Positions 1 through 5,621 of a stretch of DNA of 7,663 bases are shown piece by piece (positions within the stretch are counted from its first letter, which is position 1; every line of letters starts with the position of its first letter). The notes beneath the pieces were generated by a model. The model did no database searches. It was not told the origin of the DNA and saw nothing but the letters and a program-made list of their open reading frames with translations. Source of the DNA: Actinomycetota bacterium (lineage in GTDB: Bacteria > Cyanobacteriota > Vampirovibrionia > Obscuribacterales > Obscuribacteraceae). The stretch covers positions 1 to 7,663 of the forward strand of contig CAJCIF010000104.1 of NCBI GenBank assembly GCA_903970355.1, read 5' to 3'. A program made the position numbers and the translations under genes.

Positions 1-1131
1 GACCTCCATTGCGCTAATCCAGTGAAATGCATCTGCCATACGTGGTTTGAACGGCATATCGAAAGAATCTTTGTCTTTGAGACCTCGTTGAATTGCCGAG
101 CAGATAGCCCCAAACAGTTCTGGTTTTAGTGAATCGAAGTCATGCCAGAATATTTCCTCACGTGACCTCTTATCTTCAGCAATTACCGGGAGGCTAATTG
201 ATATGGATCTATCTGCTAGATCAGCTCGTGAAACAAATTGATCAATGCCATTTATTACGCAAGGACGTTTTGCGGACAGCACAGTTTCTTCGTCATTAGA
301 ATAATGGGTTCTTTTTGAAAGACCTGAGCCCGTGGCCAAACGGCAAAGGTCGTCGGAAAGATCGTCAGTAAGAAAACTCACATTATCGAACCCAACGATA
401 TGATTTCCCATGGCAGATACCATTAAGTCATCGGCATTTTTAGGAGCTCTTCGTAGGGGTGATTCATTTGGATCGACCAATGCTCTAAGGACTCGAACAA
501 AAGTAGATTTGCCGGTTCCTTGTTCGCCATACAAAACCAAAACTGGGAAAGCTCCATTCGGCAAAAAACATGATAGGATCCAGCCTACGGTTAGCTTGAA
601 ACTCAAATCATCTTCCAGATTTAAAAAAGATTTCAGCTTTAAGATTGTCTCTGAAGGGTTACACCTTTGCGGCAAAGGAAGTGCAAGCATTCGGGGTGCA
701 CGTCGAAACCTAATGGGCGGATTTGTTATGACTTTCCAGCCATCAGAAGAAATTTCCACGGCGCTCCAGTCTGGTAGTCCAAGATCAATGAATATGCGAT
801 TGTCTTCAGAGGCTACACGTAAATAAACCCGATGTGATTCTCCTTCAAATTTCGCTCGGCCCTCTATTGCGGCCAGTGCATCTCGAAGGGTCTGGCCAGA
901 GGGGGCGGATCTGGTTTGACGAAAGTATTCTCGAGCAAGCCACTGACGAAAGGATCGTCCCAAAACCTCCAGGTGTTCCCAGTGACCAGCCACTGCTACG
1001 GTTGCATAAGCCTGATCTGTTGGGGTGTGCCAAAACAATGCCTGATCCGCAATTTTCATCAGACGCTTGGATTGATTAAGATCTAAATTAGAATCAGTTG
1101 ACGTTAGCTCATCTTTTTCGGTATTAGTCAT
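1..1131 (-). CDS. Mobile-element P-loop ATPase, helicase/primase-like (C-terminus beyond window)
   Basis: The 377 visible residues are open at the left edge. The start ATG overlaps the stop of the preceding gene as ATGA, which fixes it. A Walker A motif, GEQGTGKST, lies at residues 202-210. A Walker B-like strand (HIVGFDN) is at about 244-250, a sensor-like Asn (CVINGID) near 294, and arginine-finger candidates in RADLADRS at about 302-309. The segment before the P-loop (residues 80-150, with GRAKFEGES, IFIDLGLPDW and GWKVITNPP) is characteristic of ATPases recurring in prophages and integrative elements, where they sit C-terminal to or instead of a primase. The family is related in layout to SF3/D5-type replication helicases. 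The likely role is helicase or DNA-dependent ATPase in element replication; no primase domain is visible. It is the last gene of an operon with an AlpA-type regulator. Recognition of the family is firm; the exact biochemical role is inferred. Confidence 0.85.
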   Translation of the reverse strand, partial: MTNTEKDELTSTDSNLDLNQSKRLMKIADQALFWHTPTDQAYATVAVAGHWEHLEVLGRSFRQWLAREYFRQTRSAPSGQTLRDALAAIEGRAKFEGESHRVYLRVASEDNRIFIDLGLPDWSAVEISSDGWKVITNPPIRFRRAPRMLALPLPQRCNPSETILKLKSFLNLEDDLSFKLTVGWILSCFLPNGAFPVLVLYGEQGTGKSTFVRVLRALVDPNESPLRRAPKNADDLMVSAMGNHIVGFDNVSFLTDDLSDDLCRLATGSGLSKRTHYSNDEETVLSAKRPCVINGIDQFVSRADLADRSISISLPVIAEDKRSREEIFWHDFDSLKPELFGAICSAIQRGLKDKDSFDMPFKPRMADAFHWISAMEV

Positions 1132-1436
1132 GGTAAGTCCTGTCCATTGTTAGATTGGGGCTCGGTTGCAGCCGTGCCTTTATTTTCTGCAAAATTCAAT
1201 TCGTCTAAAAATCTGGTAACAAGAGCGACATGTTCAATACAGCAAAGCAGCTTCGAGAATAAATCTCTGGCTGATGGGCCTAGACGTGCATCCAAGACAA
1301 TTTGTAGCCTGGCGATTCCCGTTATTGACCCACGAAGCATAAGTAATGACTTCCGCCGAATGTTTTCGGCAGAGGGCTCTTTCCTGAGAATAGCTTCGGT
1401 CATCTGTTCTATTGAGAGGTCTTCTAGGCGCTTCAT
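1128..1436 (-). CDS. Small unknown protein between AlpA-type regulator and ATPase
   Basis: This 102-residue protein is not one I recognise. It is rich in Leu, Arg, Glu and Ala and looks almost entirely helical up to about residue 85, with a polar tail (TEPQSNNGQ). It has no signal peptide, membrane segment or enzyme motif. Its ATG overlaps the upstream stop as ATGA and its own TGA overlaps the ATPase start in the same way. There is no strong Shine-Dalgarno sequence in front, so translation probably depends on coupling to its neighbours. The fixed position between a regulator and a replication ATPase suggests an accessory role for the element, such as a loader or partner of the ATPase. That role is context inference only. 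The long plus-strand open frame opposite is treated as a shadow. Confidence 0.75.
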   Translation of the reverse strand: MKRLEDLSIEQMTEAILRKEPSAENIRRKSLLMLRGSITGIARLQIVLDARLGPSARDLFSKLLCCIEHVALVTRFLDELNFAENKGTAATEPQSNNGQDLP

Positions 1437-1615
1437 TTGGATGCTGCCTGTTCACGACTCATAATCCATTCGTGAACTTCCCTCTCGATCCAAGCCACAC
1501 GATGTATTGAAATCTGGCGACGAGCTGGAAAAAGACCGCGCTTTTCATACCTTTGGATCGTGGAGTAACTCAGACCCGTCATAGTGCACACGTCCTTTCG
1601 TTTTATGAATTTCAT
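1433..1615 (-). CDS. AlpA/MerR-like helix-turn-helix regulator (excisionase-type)
   Basis: This is a 60-residue DNA-binding protein. It opens with FIKRKDVCTMTGLSYSTIQR, the usual AlpA-type winged helix-turn-helix (about residues 2-27). A wing-like segment and a C-terminal helix, AWIEREVHEWI, follow at about 41-51. The ATG at 1615-1613 was chosen because AGGAGA precedes it by about 7 bases and because family members begin close to this point. An upstream TTG at 1645 in the same frame lacks such a site. AlpA-type proteins activate excision or integrase expression, or regulate early genes, in P4-like satellites and related islands. It is the first gene of a tight operon with the small unknown protein and the P-loop ATPase. 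It may bind the TTCA/TGAA repeats just upstream, which is inference. Confidence 0.9.
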   Translation of the reverse strand: MKFIKRKDVCTMTGLSYSTIQRYEKRGLFPARRQISIHRVAWIEREVHEWIMSREQAASK

Positions 1616-1640
1616 CACAACTCTCCTATTGACGTTCATT

Positions 1641-1666
1641 TTCAAACCGGTGAAAACCGCTTCACC
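1641..1666. repeat. TTCA/TGAA inverted repeats, possible operator
   Basis: GGTGAA (1649-1654) and TTCACC (1661-1666) form a perfect 6-bp inverted repeat. A further TTCA at 1641-1644 faces the TGAA at 1651-1654. The half-sites therefore recur every 10 bases (1641, 1651, 1661), close to one helical turn. The repeats sit between two divergent genes, 26 bases upstream of the AlpA-like start. An operator bound by the AlpA-like protein is the simplest reading, but no binding is shown. Confidence 0.4.
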
Positions 1667-1678
1667 AGAGGCGACACT

Positions 1679-1707
1679 TTGTCATTCAAGGTCACTGGAT
1701 ATGTATT
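1679..1707 (+). promoter_or_regulatory. Possible promoter for the plus-strand unknown gene
   Basis: TTGTCA (1679-1684) matches the -35 consensus at five of six positions. It is followed 17 bases later by TGTATT (1702-1707), which matches the -10 consensus at four of six. It lies about 60 bases before the start at 1769 and just downstream of the inverted repeats, so a repressor or activator there could act on it. The -10 is weak and the call is tentative. Confidence 0.3.
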
Positions 1708-1768
1708 GCGCATGAAGAGCCACAAATATCCTTCTGTATTGGGGGGATGCTTTTGCAGGAGGGGATTT

Positions 1769-2461
1769 ATGGGAAAGAAGTCAAAAAAAGCGGTAAGTTA
1801 TCCGAATCCAAAAAAAGTGTGGCGGGTGTTATCAGAGCTGACCCGGGCGGCATACTTCTACGAACTTGAGTATGAAGGACGACTGGCGCAATCAAATCCA
1901 ATAGACCGCTCTCGATTAAAAAGCCAAATGAAGAGAATTGTCGATCTATACGTGGAGATTCCAAGAAAACATAAAATCGATCCATATATTGGATATTGCT
2001 GTGCAGCCATGGTTGAGGATCTTGCCGATGCATACGCAGAAATAGCGAAAAGAAATCTTCTTGGTCAAGAAGCTATCGATGTAATCACACGTGACCTCAG
2101 ATTTCCAAAACTAGGTGCCGAAAAACTTCTTCTTTCCCCTGAGCAAATCAAGCAAAGACGGGGCGGATCTACGGGTGGCCCGTATGAGTCGGCACTGGAT
2201 GTCATTGGAAGACTATTTTTGGATATGAGCAGAACAAAGTTTCGGGAGTTTATCAAAAAGTCTGAGGAGACGGTTAACAAATTTGGGGGAACTGGGGTTT
2301 CTGATAAAGGCGACTTTAATCTGCATACCCTACAGCGACAGCAGTTGCTGGAAACCGTAGTCTCGAGGCTTGAATTCTCTGCTCCCCCCGAACTGTTATG
2401 GCCGATGGTTTCCGGCGGGTTTGTAAATGGAAATAAGCATCCTGACAATATTGAGGATTGA
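1769..2461 (+). CDS. Unknown 230-residue protein of the mobile island
   Basis: I do not recognise this protein. The ATG at 1769 is set by a very strong ribosome site, AGGAGG (1757-1762), six bases upstream. The frame stays open back to about 1553, but that part lies opposite the AlpA-like gene and is not counted. The N-terminus is Lys-rich (MGKKSKKAVSYPNPKKVWR) and looks soluble. The middle is helical, with KSQMKRIVDLYVEIPRKHKI and then a small-residue helix with a Cys pair (GYCCAAMVEDLADAYAEIAKR). A linker with RRGGSTGG follows at about 130, then a second helical part. No enzyme motif, signal peptide or membrane segment is visible. It is divergent from the AlpA operon and 144 bases upstream of the STAS/ATPase genes. 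It looks like island cargo or an element-maintenance gene; no function is claimed. Confidence 0.8.
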   Translation: MGKKSKKAVSYPNPKKVWRVLSELTRAAYFYELEYEGRLAQSNPIDRSRLKSQMKRIVDLYVEIPRKHKIDPYIGYCCAAMVEDLADAYAEIAKRNLLGQEAIDVITRDLRFPKLGAEKLLLSPEQIKQRRGGSTGGPYESALDVIGRLFLDMSRTKFREFIKKSEETVNKFGGTGVSDKGDFNLHTLQRQQLLETVVSRLEFSAPPELLWPMVSGGFVNGNKHPDNIED

Positions 2462-2531
2462 ATTATTTTTAATCTAGAGCGGTCTTTTAAAGAAGTACAA
2501 GTCCTAGCCAATAGCGTATTATCCTGGCTCT

Positions 2532-2586
2532 TGGGACAGGTAAATCTTTTGCCTTCGGTTTCTTATACAATGTCCGTGTTGTCCCA
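2532..2586. repeat. TGGGACA ... TGTCCCA inverted repeat before the STAS/ATPase genes
   Basis: TGGGACA (2532-2538) and TGTCCCA (2580-2586) are perfect inverted copies 41 bases apart. An extra TGTCC lies at 2571-2575. They lie in the 144-bp gap just upstream of the start at 2606. A TATACAAT stretch between them (2564-2571) could be a -10 element, though no matching -35 is evident. Operator half-sites are possible; chance cannot be excluded. Confidence 0.25.
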
Positions 2587-2605
2587 TAGTAAAATCTAGA
2601 TAGAG

Positions 2606-2803
2606 ATGCGGATATTCATAGATTTCCTCAAGAGCATGTTTTCTGATTCTTCGAGTGAAGATTGCCACACGATTAAATTTACTGGACGCTTGAACCTTGA
2701 AGCGAACTCCAAAAGCTTTCTGGAGCAATTTTCAATTTTGTTTTCTGAGGAAATCCAAAATAGAAAAATCATACTGGATCTCACAGAAGCGGAATTCATC
2801 TAA
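2606..2803 (+). CDS. STAS-like N-terminal fragment of a frameshifted STAS-GHKL ATPase gene
   Basis: This 65-residue open frame ends at TAA in the middle of a recognisable fold. TIKFTGRLNLEANSKSFLEQ (about 22-41) resembles the first strand and helix of a STAS-like domain. RKIILDLTEAEFI (53-65) is the central strand that in STAS proteins is usually followed by Asp-Ser-Ser or a similar turn. Here it meets the stop instead. Shifting the reading frame by -1 at about 2800 continues with LIATNIVDWLQKRQKLSLKV, the expected helix and next strand. It then runs into the GHKL ATPase part. The start at 2606 has only a weak ribosome site; the ATG at 2636 is an alternative. I read this as the 5' half of one gene broken by a small indel, or else a sequencing error; no canonical slippery heptamer is seen at the break. 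Confidence 0.55.
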   Translation: MRIFIDFLKSMFSDSSSEDCHTIKFTGRLNLEANSKSFLEQFSILFSEEIQNRKIILDLTEAEFI

Positions 2804-2904
2804 TCGCCACCAACATCGTTGATTGGTTACAAAAGCGGCAAAAACTGAGCCTCAAGGTAGAATCCGCCACAATAGATAGTATCGAAGAAATCTTACGCAA
2901 TATC

Positions 2905-3420
2905 ATGCAGCACAGCGGATACCAAAATTATGGTTTTCTTGGTCAGGCGTATCCTACCAGTAATAGGTTACGGCTGGTGTTCTATGATGATGGCATTGGC
3001 ATTAAGGCGCACATCACAAAGCGACCTTATGCCGAAACTCACGTACTATTCCGACAGCACATCTCCCAAGAAGTTTTTGCGGACATGAAGAAAGAAGCGG
3101 CGAACTTTGCTATAGAGAAGGCCTCAATATATGAAGTTTCTGGTACCGATTACGTGAATAATTCAGGAGCGGGCTTAGATTTTATACTTAGGACCTTGTC
3201 TCCGTCGACCAATGGCGTCGTAACCATAATTTCAAGCGACGGTTACGTTCGCTGGGTGAAGGGTACGAAGGTTGACTCTTTCGCTCTACCCTTCAAGTTT
3301 AAAGGCACGTTGATTGCAGTATGTATCGACAGCACACCGGACACAGTCCTAGCATATAAGAAGGAGCTTGAGAATGGGACATATCCAGGCGAATGGAGTA
3401 AAAATAGTGGCGACCAATAA
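2905..3420 (+). CDS. GHKL (HATPase) ATP-binding protein, 3' part of the frameshifted gene
   Basis: This part encodes the ATP-binding fold shared by anti-sigma-factor kinases and histidine kinases. An N-box-like EEILRNIMQHS straddles the listed ATG. A G1 box, YDDGIGIK, lies at residues 27-34 from 2905. A G2-like SGAGLDFIL is at about 87-95, a strand pair VVTIISSDGYVRW at 105-117, and a closing FKGTLIAVCI at 132-141. The frame is open from 2764, but no conventional start precedes 2905. Starting at 2905 would lose the N-box Asn (codon at 2899), so translation from it would probably give an inactive protein. The natural gene begins with the STAS-like part in another frame. The next gene, a DUF4325 STAS-like protein, overlaps its end, which supports a joint function. 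No phosphoacceptor His domain or membrane segment is present. Confidence 0.75.
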   Translation: MQHSGYQNYGFLGQAYPTSNRLRLVFYDDGIGIKAHITKRPYAETHVLFRQHISQEVFADMKKEAANFAIEKASIYEVSGTDYVNNSGAGLDFILRTLSPSTNGVVTIISSDGYVRWVKGTKVDSFALPFKFKGTLIAVCIDSTPDTVLAYKKELENGTYPGEWSKNSGDQ

Positions 3421-3736
3421 GCTAGTATTGTATGAAATTCTAAATAACTCTAAAAATTCTCAGGGAGAGGCGACGGGTATGGATAAACCAGAGCTTTTAA
3501 AAGAAAAATTAAAGGCCGCACTTGAATCGGAAGTTCAAAGTGTAGAAGTTGTTGATTTATCGAATATGCGCAGTCTTTCGCCGTCTTTCGCTTACGAGGC
3601 CTTTGGCAAACTGTATGATATTTTTGGCGAGAGTGTTGTTAAACGTCTGAAGTTCACGAATGATTCACGAGATCTTCACAAGAGAATTCTTTCCGCATTA
3701 GATCGGCGTCGTGAAGTGCTTCGGCTGCAGAGCTAA
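3374..3736 (+). CDS. DUF4325 STAS-like domain protein
   Basis: This is a complete small protein of about 120 residues. SVEVVDLSNMRSLSPSFAYE (56-75) matches the STAS-like DUF4325 pattern of a strand, Asp, then a Ser-rich turn before a helix. It continues with AFGKLYDIFGESVVKRLKF and a C-terminal helix, LHKRILSALDRR. STAS-fold proteins usually act as partners switched by GHKL kinases or phosphatases, and the ATPase directly upstream fits that role. The ATG at 3374 follows AAGGAG (3361-3366) by seven bases inside the upstream coding sequence, giving an overlap of about 47 bases. A GTG at 3407 behind GGAG (3395-3398) is an alternative giving a shorter protein. The domain assignment is good; the target of the pair is unknown. 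Confidence 0.8.
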   Translation: MGHIQANGVKIVATNKLVLYEILNNSKNSQGEATGMDKPELLKEKLKAALESEVQSVEVVDLSNMRSLSPSFAYEAFGKLYDIFGESVVKRLKFTNDSRDLHKRILSALDRRREVLRLQS

Positions 3737-3756
3737 AATCGCCGTCGACAATTTTA

Positions 3757-4986
3757 TTACATTGATTGAGTTAATGAGATGATTTGCGCGACGTTTTGTT
3801 GGGATGTTTCGCAGTATTTTGCCCATTCAGTCATCAAGACCTGCCTTTTCAAAAGGAGGTCTCCTCGTCGATAGGCACTTTCAACTTTATTTCTGATTGT
3901 GTGAGCTAGTGCCTGCTCGCAAACTTCGTGAGAGAAGTTCGTCCGCTCTGCCGCCCAGTCGCGAAAAGTTGATCGAAAACCATGGCCTGTAACTTTATAT
4001 CCAATCCGTCGGATTACTTTCAGCAAGGCCATATTGGAAAGCGGTCGTTTTTTCCGAGCGCCGGAAAATAGAAATTCTCCTTCGACCTGAGCTCTCATTT
4101 CCAAAGCAATTGCTAGAGCTCTTGGCGACAGCGGAACTCGATGCTCGACGCCAGTTTTCATGCGCTCACTGGGAATAGTCCAAATACTTTCATCAAAGTT
4201 AAACTCCTGCATGCGAGCCTTCAATGTCTCGCTTGTCCGGGATGCTGTTAAAATCATAAACTCGAGCGCGCGGGCACCAGTGCCATCTTCTTTTCTTAAT
4301 TTGGCCATGAACTCACCGATTTCCTCAAAAGGAAGGGCGGCAAAGTGGCGAACCTTTTGGACCCTTGCGCGAGCGGGCAAAAGCTTATCGAGATGATTGC
4401 GCCAGATTGCAGGGTTTTGGCCAGAACGATACCCGCGAACAGTCGCCCAGGCCAATACAAGCTCAATTCTTGATCGAACACGTGACGCCGTCTCATTCTT
4501 CGTTGACCAAATGGGTTCCAAAATCCGCATCACCAGTGAGGTATCAACAACTTGCACGGGTAGCCTGCCGATGACAGGAGATGCATAAGTTTTTAGTGTA
4601 TTGGTCCACTGATCCCCATGCTTGATATTTCGCCAACTCACTCGATGTGCGCTAATATAAGCTTCAGCGCATTGATCGAATGTAATGATTTTTAAATTCT
4701 CGGCGACGCTATTGGCGCGCGAGCGCTGCCTGGCCTCGATTGGATCAATACCTGATTTAACTTGTTTGCGACACTCAAAGGCCAGCTCACGAGCACTGGC
4801 TAAGGAAATCGTATTAATTGGCCCAAGTCCCATCGTGCGGGTTTTCTTATTCAGAGAAAACCTGAAAATCCAGCTTTTGGAGCCTTCCCTTGATATCTGA
4901 AGCCCTAAGCCGCCGCCGTCCATCAGAAGACCTGGGCGAGTTGCGCGTTGGACCGATAAAGCATTAAGCCGGTTAAGTTTAGCCAT
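3757..4986 (-). CDS. P4-type tyrosine recombinase (island integrase)
   Basis: This is a complete 409-residue site-specific integrase. The N-terminal DUF4102 arm-binding domain occupies about residues 1-90 (MAKLNRLNALSVQR, then GLGLQIS and WIFRFSL). A SAM-like core-binding domain follows at about 100-200. The catalytic domain keeps all expected residues: Arg in TASRTSE (about 250), Lys in MKTGVEHRVPLS (277), HGFR (335-338), His in LAH (362) and the nucleophile Tyr in AYRRGDLL (372). The start at 4986 is set by GGAGG seven bases upstream and by the usual MAKL beginning; an ATG at 5016 adds ten atypical residues. It converges on the DUF4325 gene. In P4-like islands the integrase 5' end usually faces the attachment site, here toward 5000-5420, where repeated ACCCACA motifs occur. 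One motif lies in its own leader, so autoregulation is possible. Confidence 0.95.
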   Translation of the reverse strand: MAKLNRLNALSVQRATRPGLLMDGGGLGLQISREGSKSWIFRFSLNKKTRTMGLGPINTISLASARELAFECRKQVKSGIDPIEARQRSRANSVAENLKIITFDQCAEAYISAHRVSWRNIKHGDQWTNTLKTYASPVIGRLPVQVVDTSLVMRILEPIWSTKNETASRVRSRIELVLAWATVRGYRSGQNPAIWRNHLDKLLPARARVQKVRHFAALPFEEIGEFMAKLRKEDGTGARALEFMILTASRTSETLKARMQEFNFDESIWTIPSERMKTGVEHRVPLSPRALAIALEMRAQVEGEFLFSGARKKRPLSNMALLKVIRRIGYKVTGHGFRSTFRDWAAERTNFSHEVCEQALAHTIRNKVESAYRRGDLLLKRQVLMTEWAKYCETSQQNVAQIISLTQSM

Positions 4987-5007
4987 GAGTTTTCCTCCAG
5001 CGCTTTT

Positions 5008-5030
5008 CACCCACATTCCTACCTACATTT
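5008..5030. repeat. Candidate integrase arm site, copy 1
   Basis: CACCCACA (5008-5015) and TACCTACA (5020-5027) are separated by four bases and followed by TTT. This is the same layout as the copy at 5227-5249, with 19 of 23 positions identical by my alignment. It lies in the integrase leader, just upstream of the Shine-Dalgarno sequence. The match to TGTGGGT-type repeats often seen beside DUF4102 integrases is from memory, so arm-site function is inferred. Confidence 0.5.
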
Positions 5031-5060
5031 GCAGATGGGTCGGGCTGACCCGAACTGAAC

Positions 5061-5085
5061 TCCTAAGAATCGTTCGATTCAAGGA
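5061..5085. repeat. Imperfect inverted repeat in the integrase leader
   Basis: TCCT-aa-GAATC (5061-5071) pairs with GATTC-a-AGGA (5076-5085) around a GTTC loop, and TTTTC follows on the plus strand. It could be an operator, a weak terminator or an integrase/excisionase binding structure. Nothing in the sequence decides between these. Confidence 0.3.
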
Positions 5086-5155
5086 TTTTCAATGCAGTAG
5101 CGAGTTTTAAGCGATGTGTGAAACAAGATGAACTAACATGGATCAGTTTACTATC

Positions 5156-5184
5156 GGACCTTCTCTCCGCCAAGTCCTTTTTTT
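5156..5184 (+). terminator. Weak Rho-independent terminator candidate
   Basis: GGACCTT (5156-5162) pairs with AAGTCC (5172-5177), with one bulged C, around a nine-base loop. Seven T residues follow directly (5178-5184). The stem is short and no plus-strand gene ends nearby, so it may be a remnant or chance. If real, it would shield the region to the right from read-through. Confidence 0.3.
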
Positions 5185-5218
5185 AAATAATGTAAAATCA
5201 ACAGGTTAGGAAATGGGC

Positions 5219-5249
5219 GTGGGTTGTACCCACAAGCCTACCCACATTT
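5219..5249. repeat. Candidate integrase arm site, copy 2, with palindrome
   Basis: TACCCACA occurs at 5227-5234 and again at 5239-5246, with a 12-base pitch, followed by TTT. GTGGGT at 5219-5224 is an inverted copy, making the palindrome GTGGGTtgtACCCAC (5219-5233). The direct pair aligns with the copy at 5008-5030, 219 bases away and in the same orientation. Repeated short sites in fixed spacing beside an integrase are typical of arm-type binding sites. Confidence 0.5.
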
Positions 5250-5393
5250 TGAGTCGATCATTCGTGGCGAATTCATTTTTTCTCATAAAAGCTAAGATAC
5301 AACGATTCTTCAGCCTCGCTAGCTCTGCGAAGAGAAATGACCCGATATCGCATGTCGCCCGCTTCACCCCTAAAAGTATAAGCAAACACATAA

Positions 5394-5621
5394 ATTCGAT
5401 TATCAATTTTACCAGTTATCTACTGGCAAGAACGGTTCTTCGAAGGCGCGCAAAACGGCTTCGACAAGAAATCTAAAGACGGTGGATTGAGCGCGGCAGA
5501 GCAGCGGAAACTGAATGAGCTTGAGCATGACTGTGACCGAATGAAGAATGTCATTGCCGAGATCACGGCTGAAAATATTGCCTATAAAAAAAAGAACTTG
5601 GGATTGGACTTTCGTCGGTAG
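5394..5621 (+). pseudogene. IS3-family OrfA, N-terminus missing
   Basis: The frame is open from 5394 to the TAG at 5619-5621, 75 codons with no usable start. From YWQERFFEGAQNGF onward it matches the end of the OrfA helix-turn-helix and the linker. A leucine-zipper-like coiled coil follows (AAEQRKLNELEHDCDRMKNV, then IAEITAEN), which mediates OrfA/OrfAB multimerisation in the family. About 40-50 residues of the DNA-binding N-terminus are gone, and the first few codons probably belong to the neighbouring sequence. The tail contains KKKN over the slippery A-run where ribosomes pass into orfB. Without its promoter and start the frame is unlikely to be expressed unless read from upstream. Confidence 0.75.
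5588..5594 (+). promoter_or_regulatory. A AAA AAG -1 programmed frameshift site
   Basis: In the orfA frame the heptamer reads A AAA AAG (5588-5594) inside a run of eight A. This is the canonical slippery site of many IS3-family elements. Slipping back one base joins the orfA frame to the orfB frame to give the OrfAB transposase. The two open frames are offset by exactly -1 and overlap here, which supports the call. Confidence 0.75.

Larger units (their letters stand above)
4987..5393. other. Gene-free integrase leader / candidate attachment region
   Basis: No convincing gene is present in these roughly 400 bases. The stretch holds the integrase leader, two copies of a tandem ACCCACA motif, an imperfect hairpin at 5061-5085, a GGGTC/GACCC inverted repeat at 5037-5051 and a terminator-like hairpin at 5156-5184. 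The crossover core should lie near the right end, where IS3 sequence begins abruptly, because both motif copies sit on the integrase side of that point. No tRNA gene was found as a target. The core itself cannot be defined without the other island end. Confidence 0.45.

Noticed and set aside
410..1079. Plus-strand open frames of 138 and 81 codons
   Set aside because: They lie opposite the P-loop ATPase, whose motifs are clear on the minus strand; their translations show no family resemblance.
1615..1645. TTG start for the AlpA-like protein
   Set aside because: No ribosome site precedes it, whereas AGGAGA precedes the ATG at 1615.
1553..1768. N-terminal extension of the unknown plus-strand gene
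   Set aside because: It covers the AlpA-like gene on the other strand, while a strong AGGAGG ribosome site marks the ATG at 1769.
5061..5085. tRNA T-arm (GTTCGATTC) as an attachment target
   Set aside because: The surrounding bases do not form a T-stem with a seven-base loop, and there is no acceptor stem, anticodon arm or CCA; it is just an imperfect inverted repeat.
5213..5476. 87-codon plus-strand open frame across the island/IS junction
   Set aside because: It is not in the orfA frame, has no ribosome site and spans the arm-like repeats; chance is more likely.
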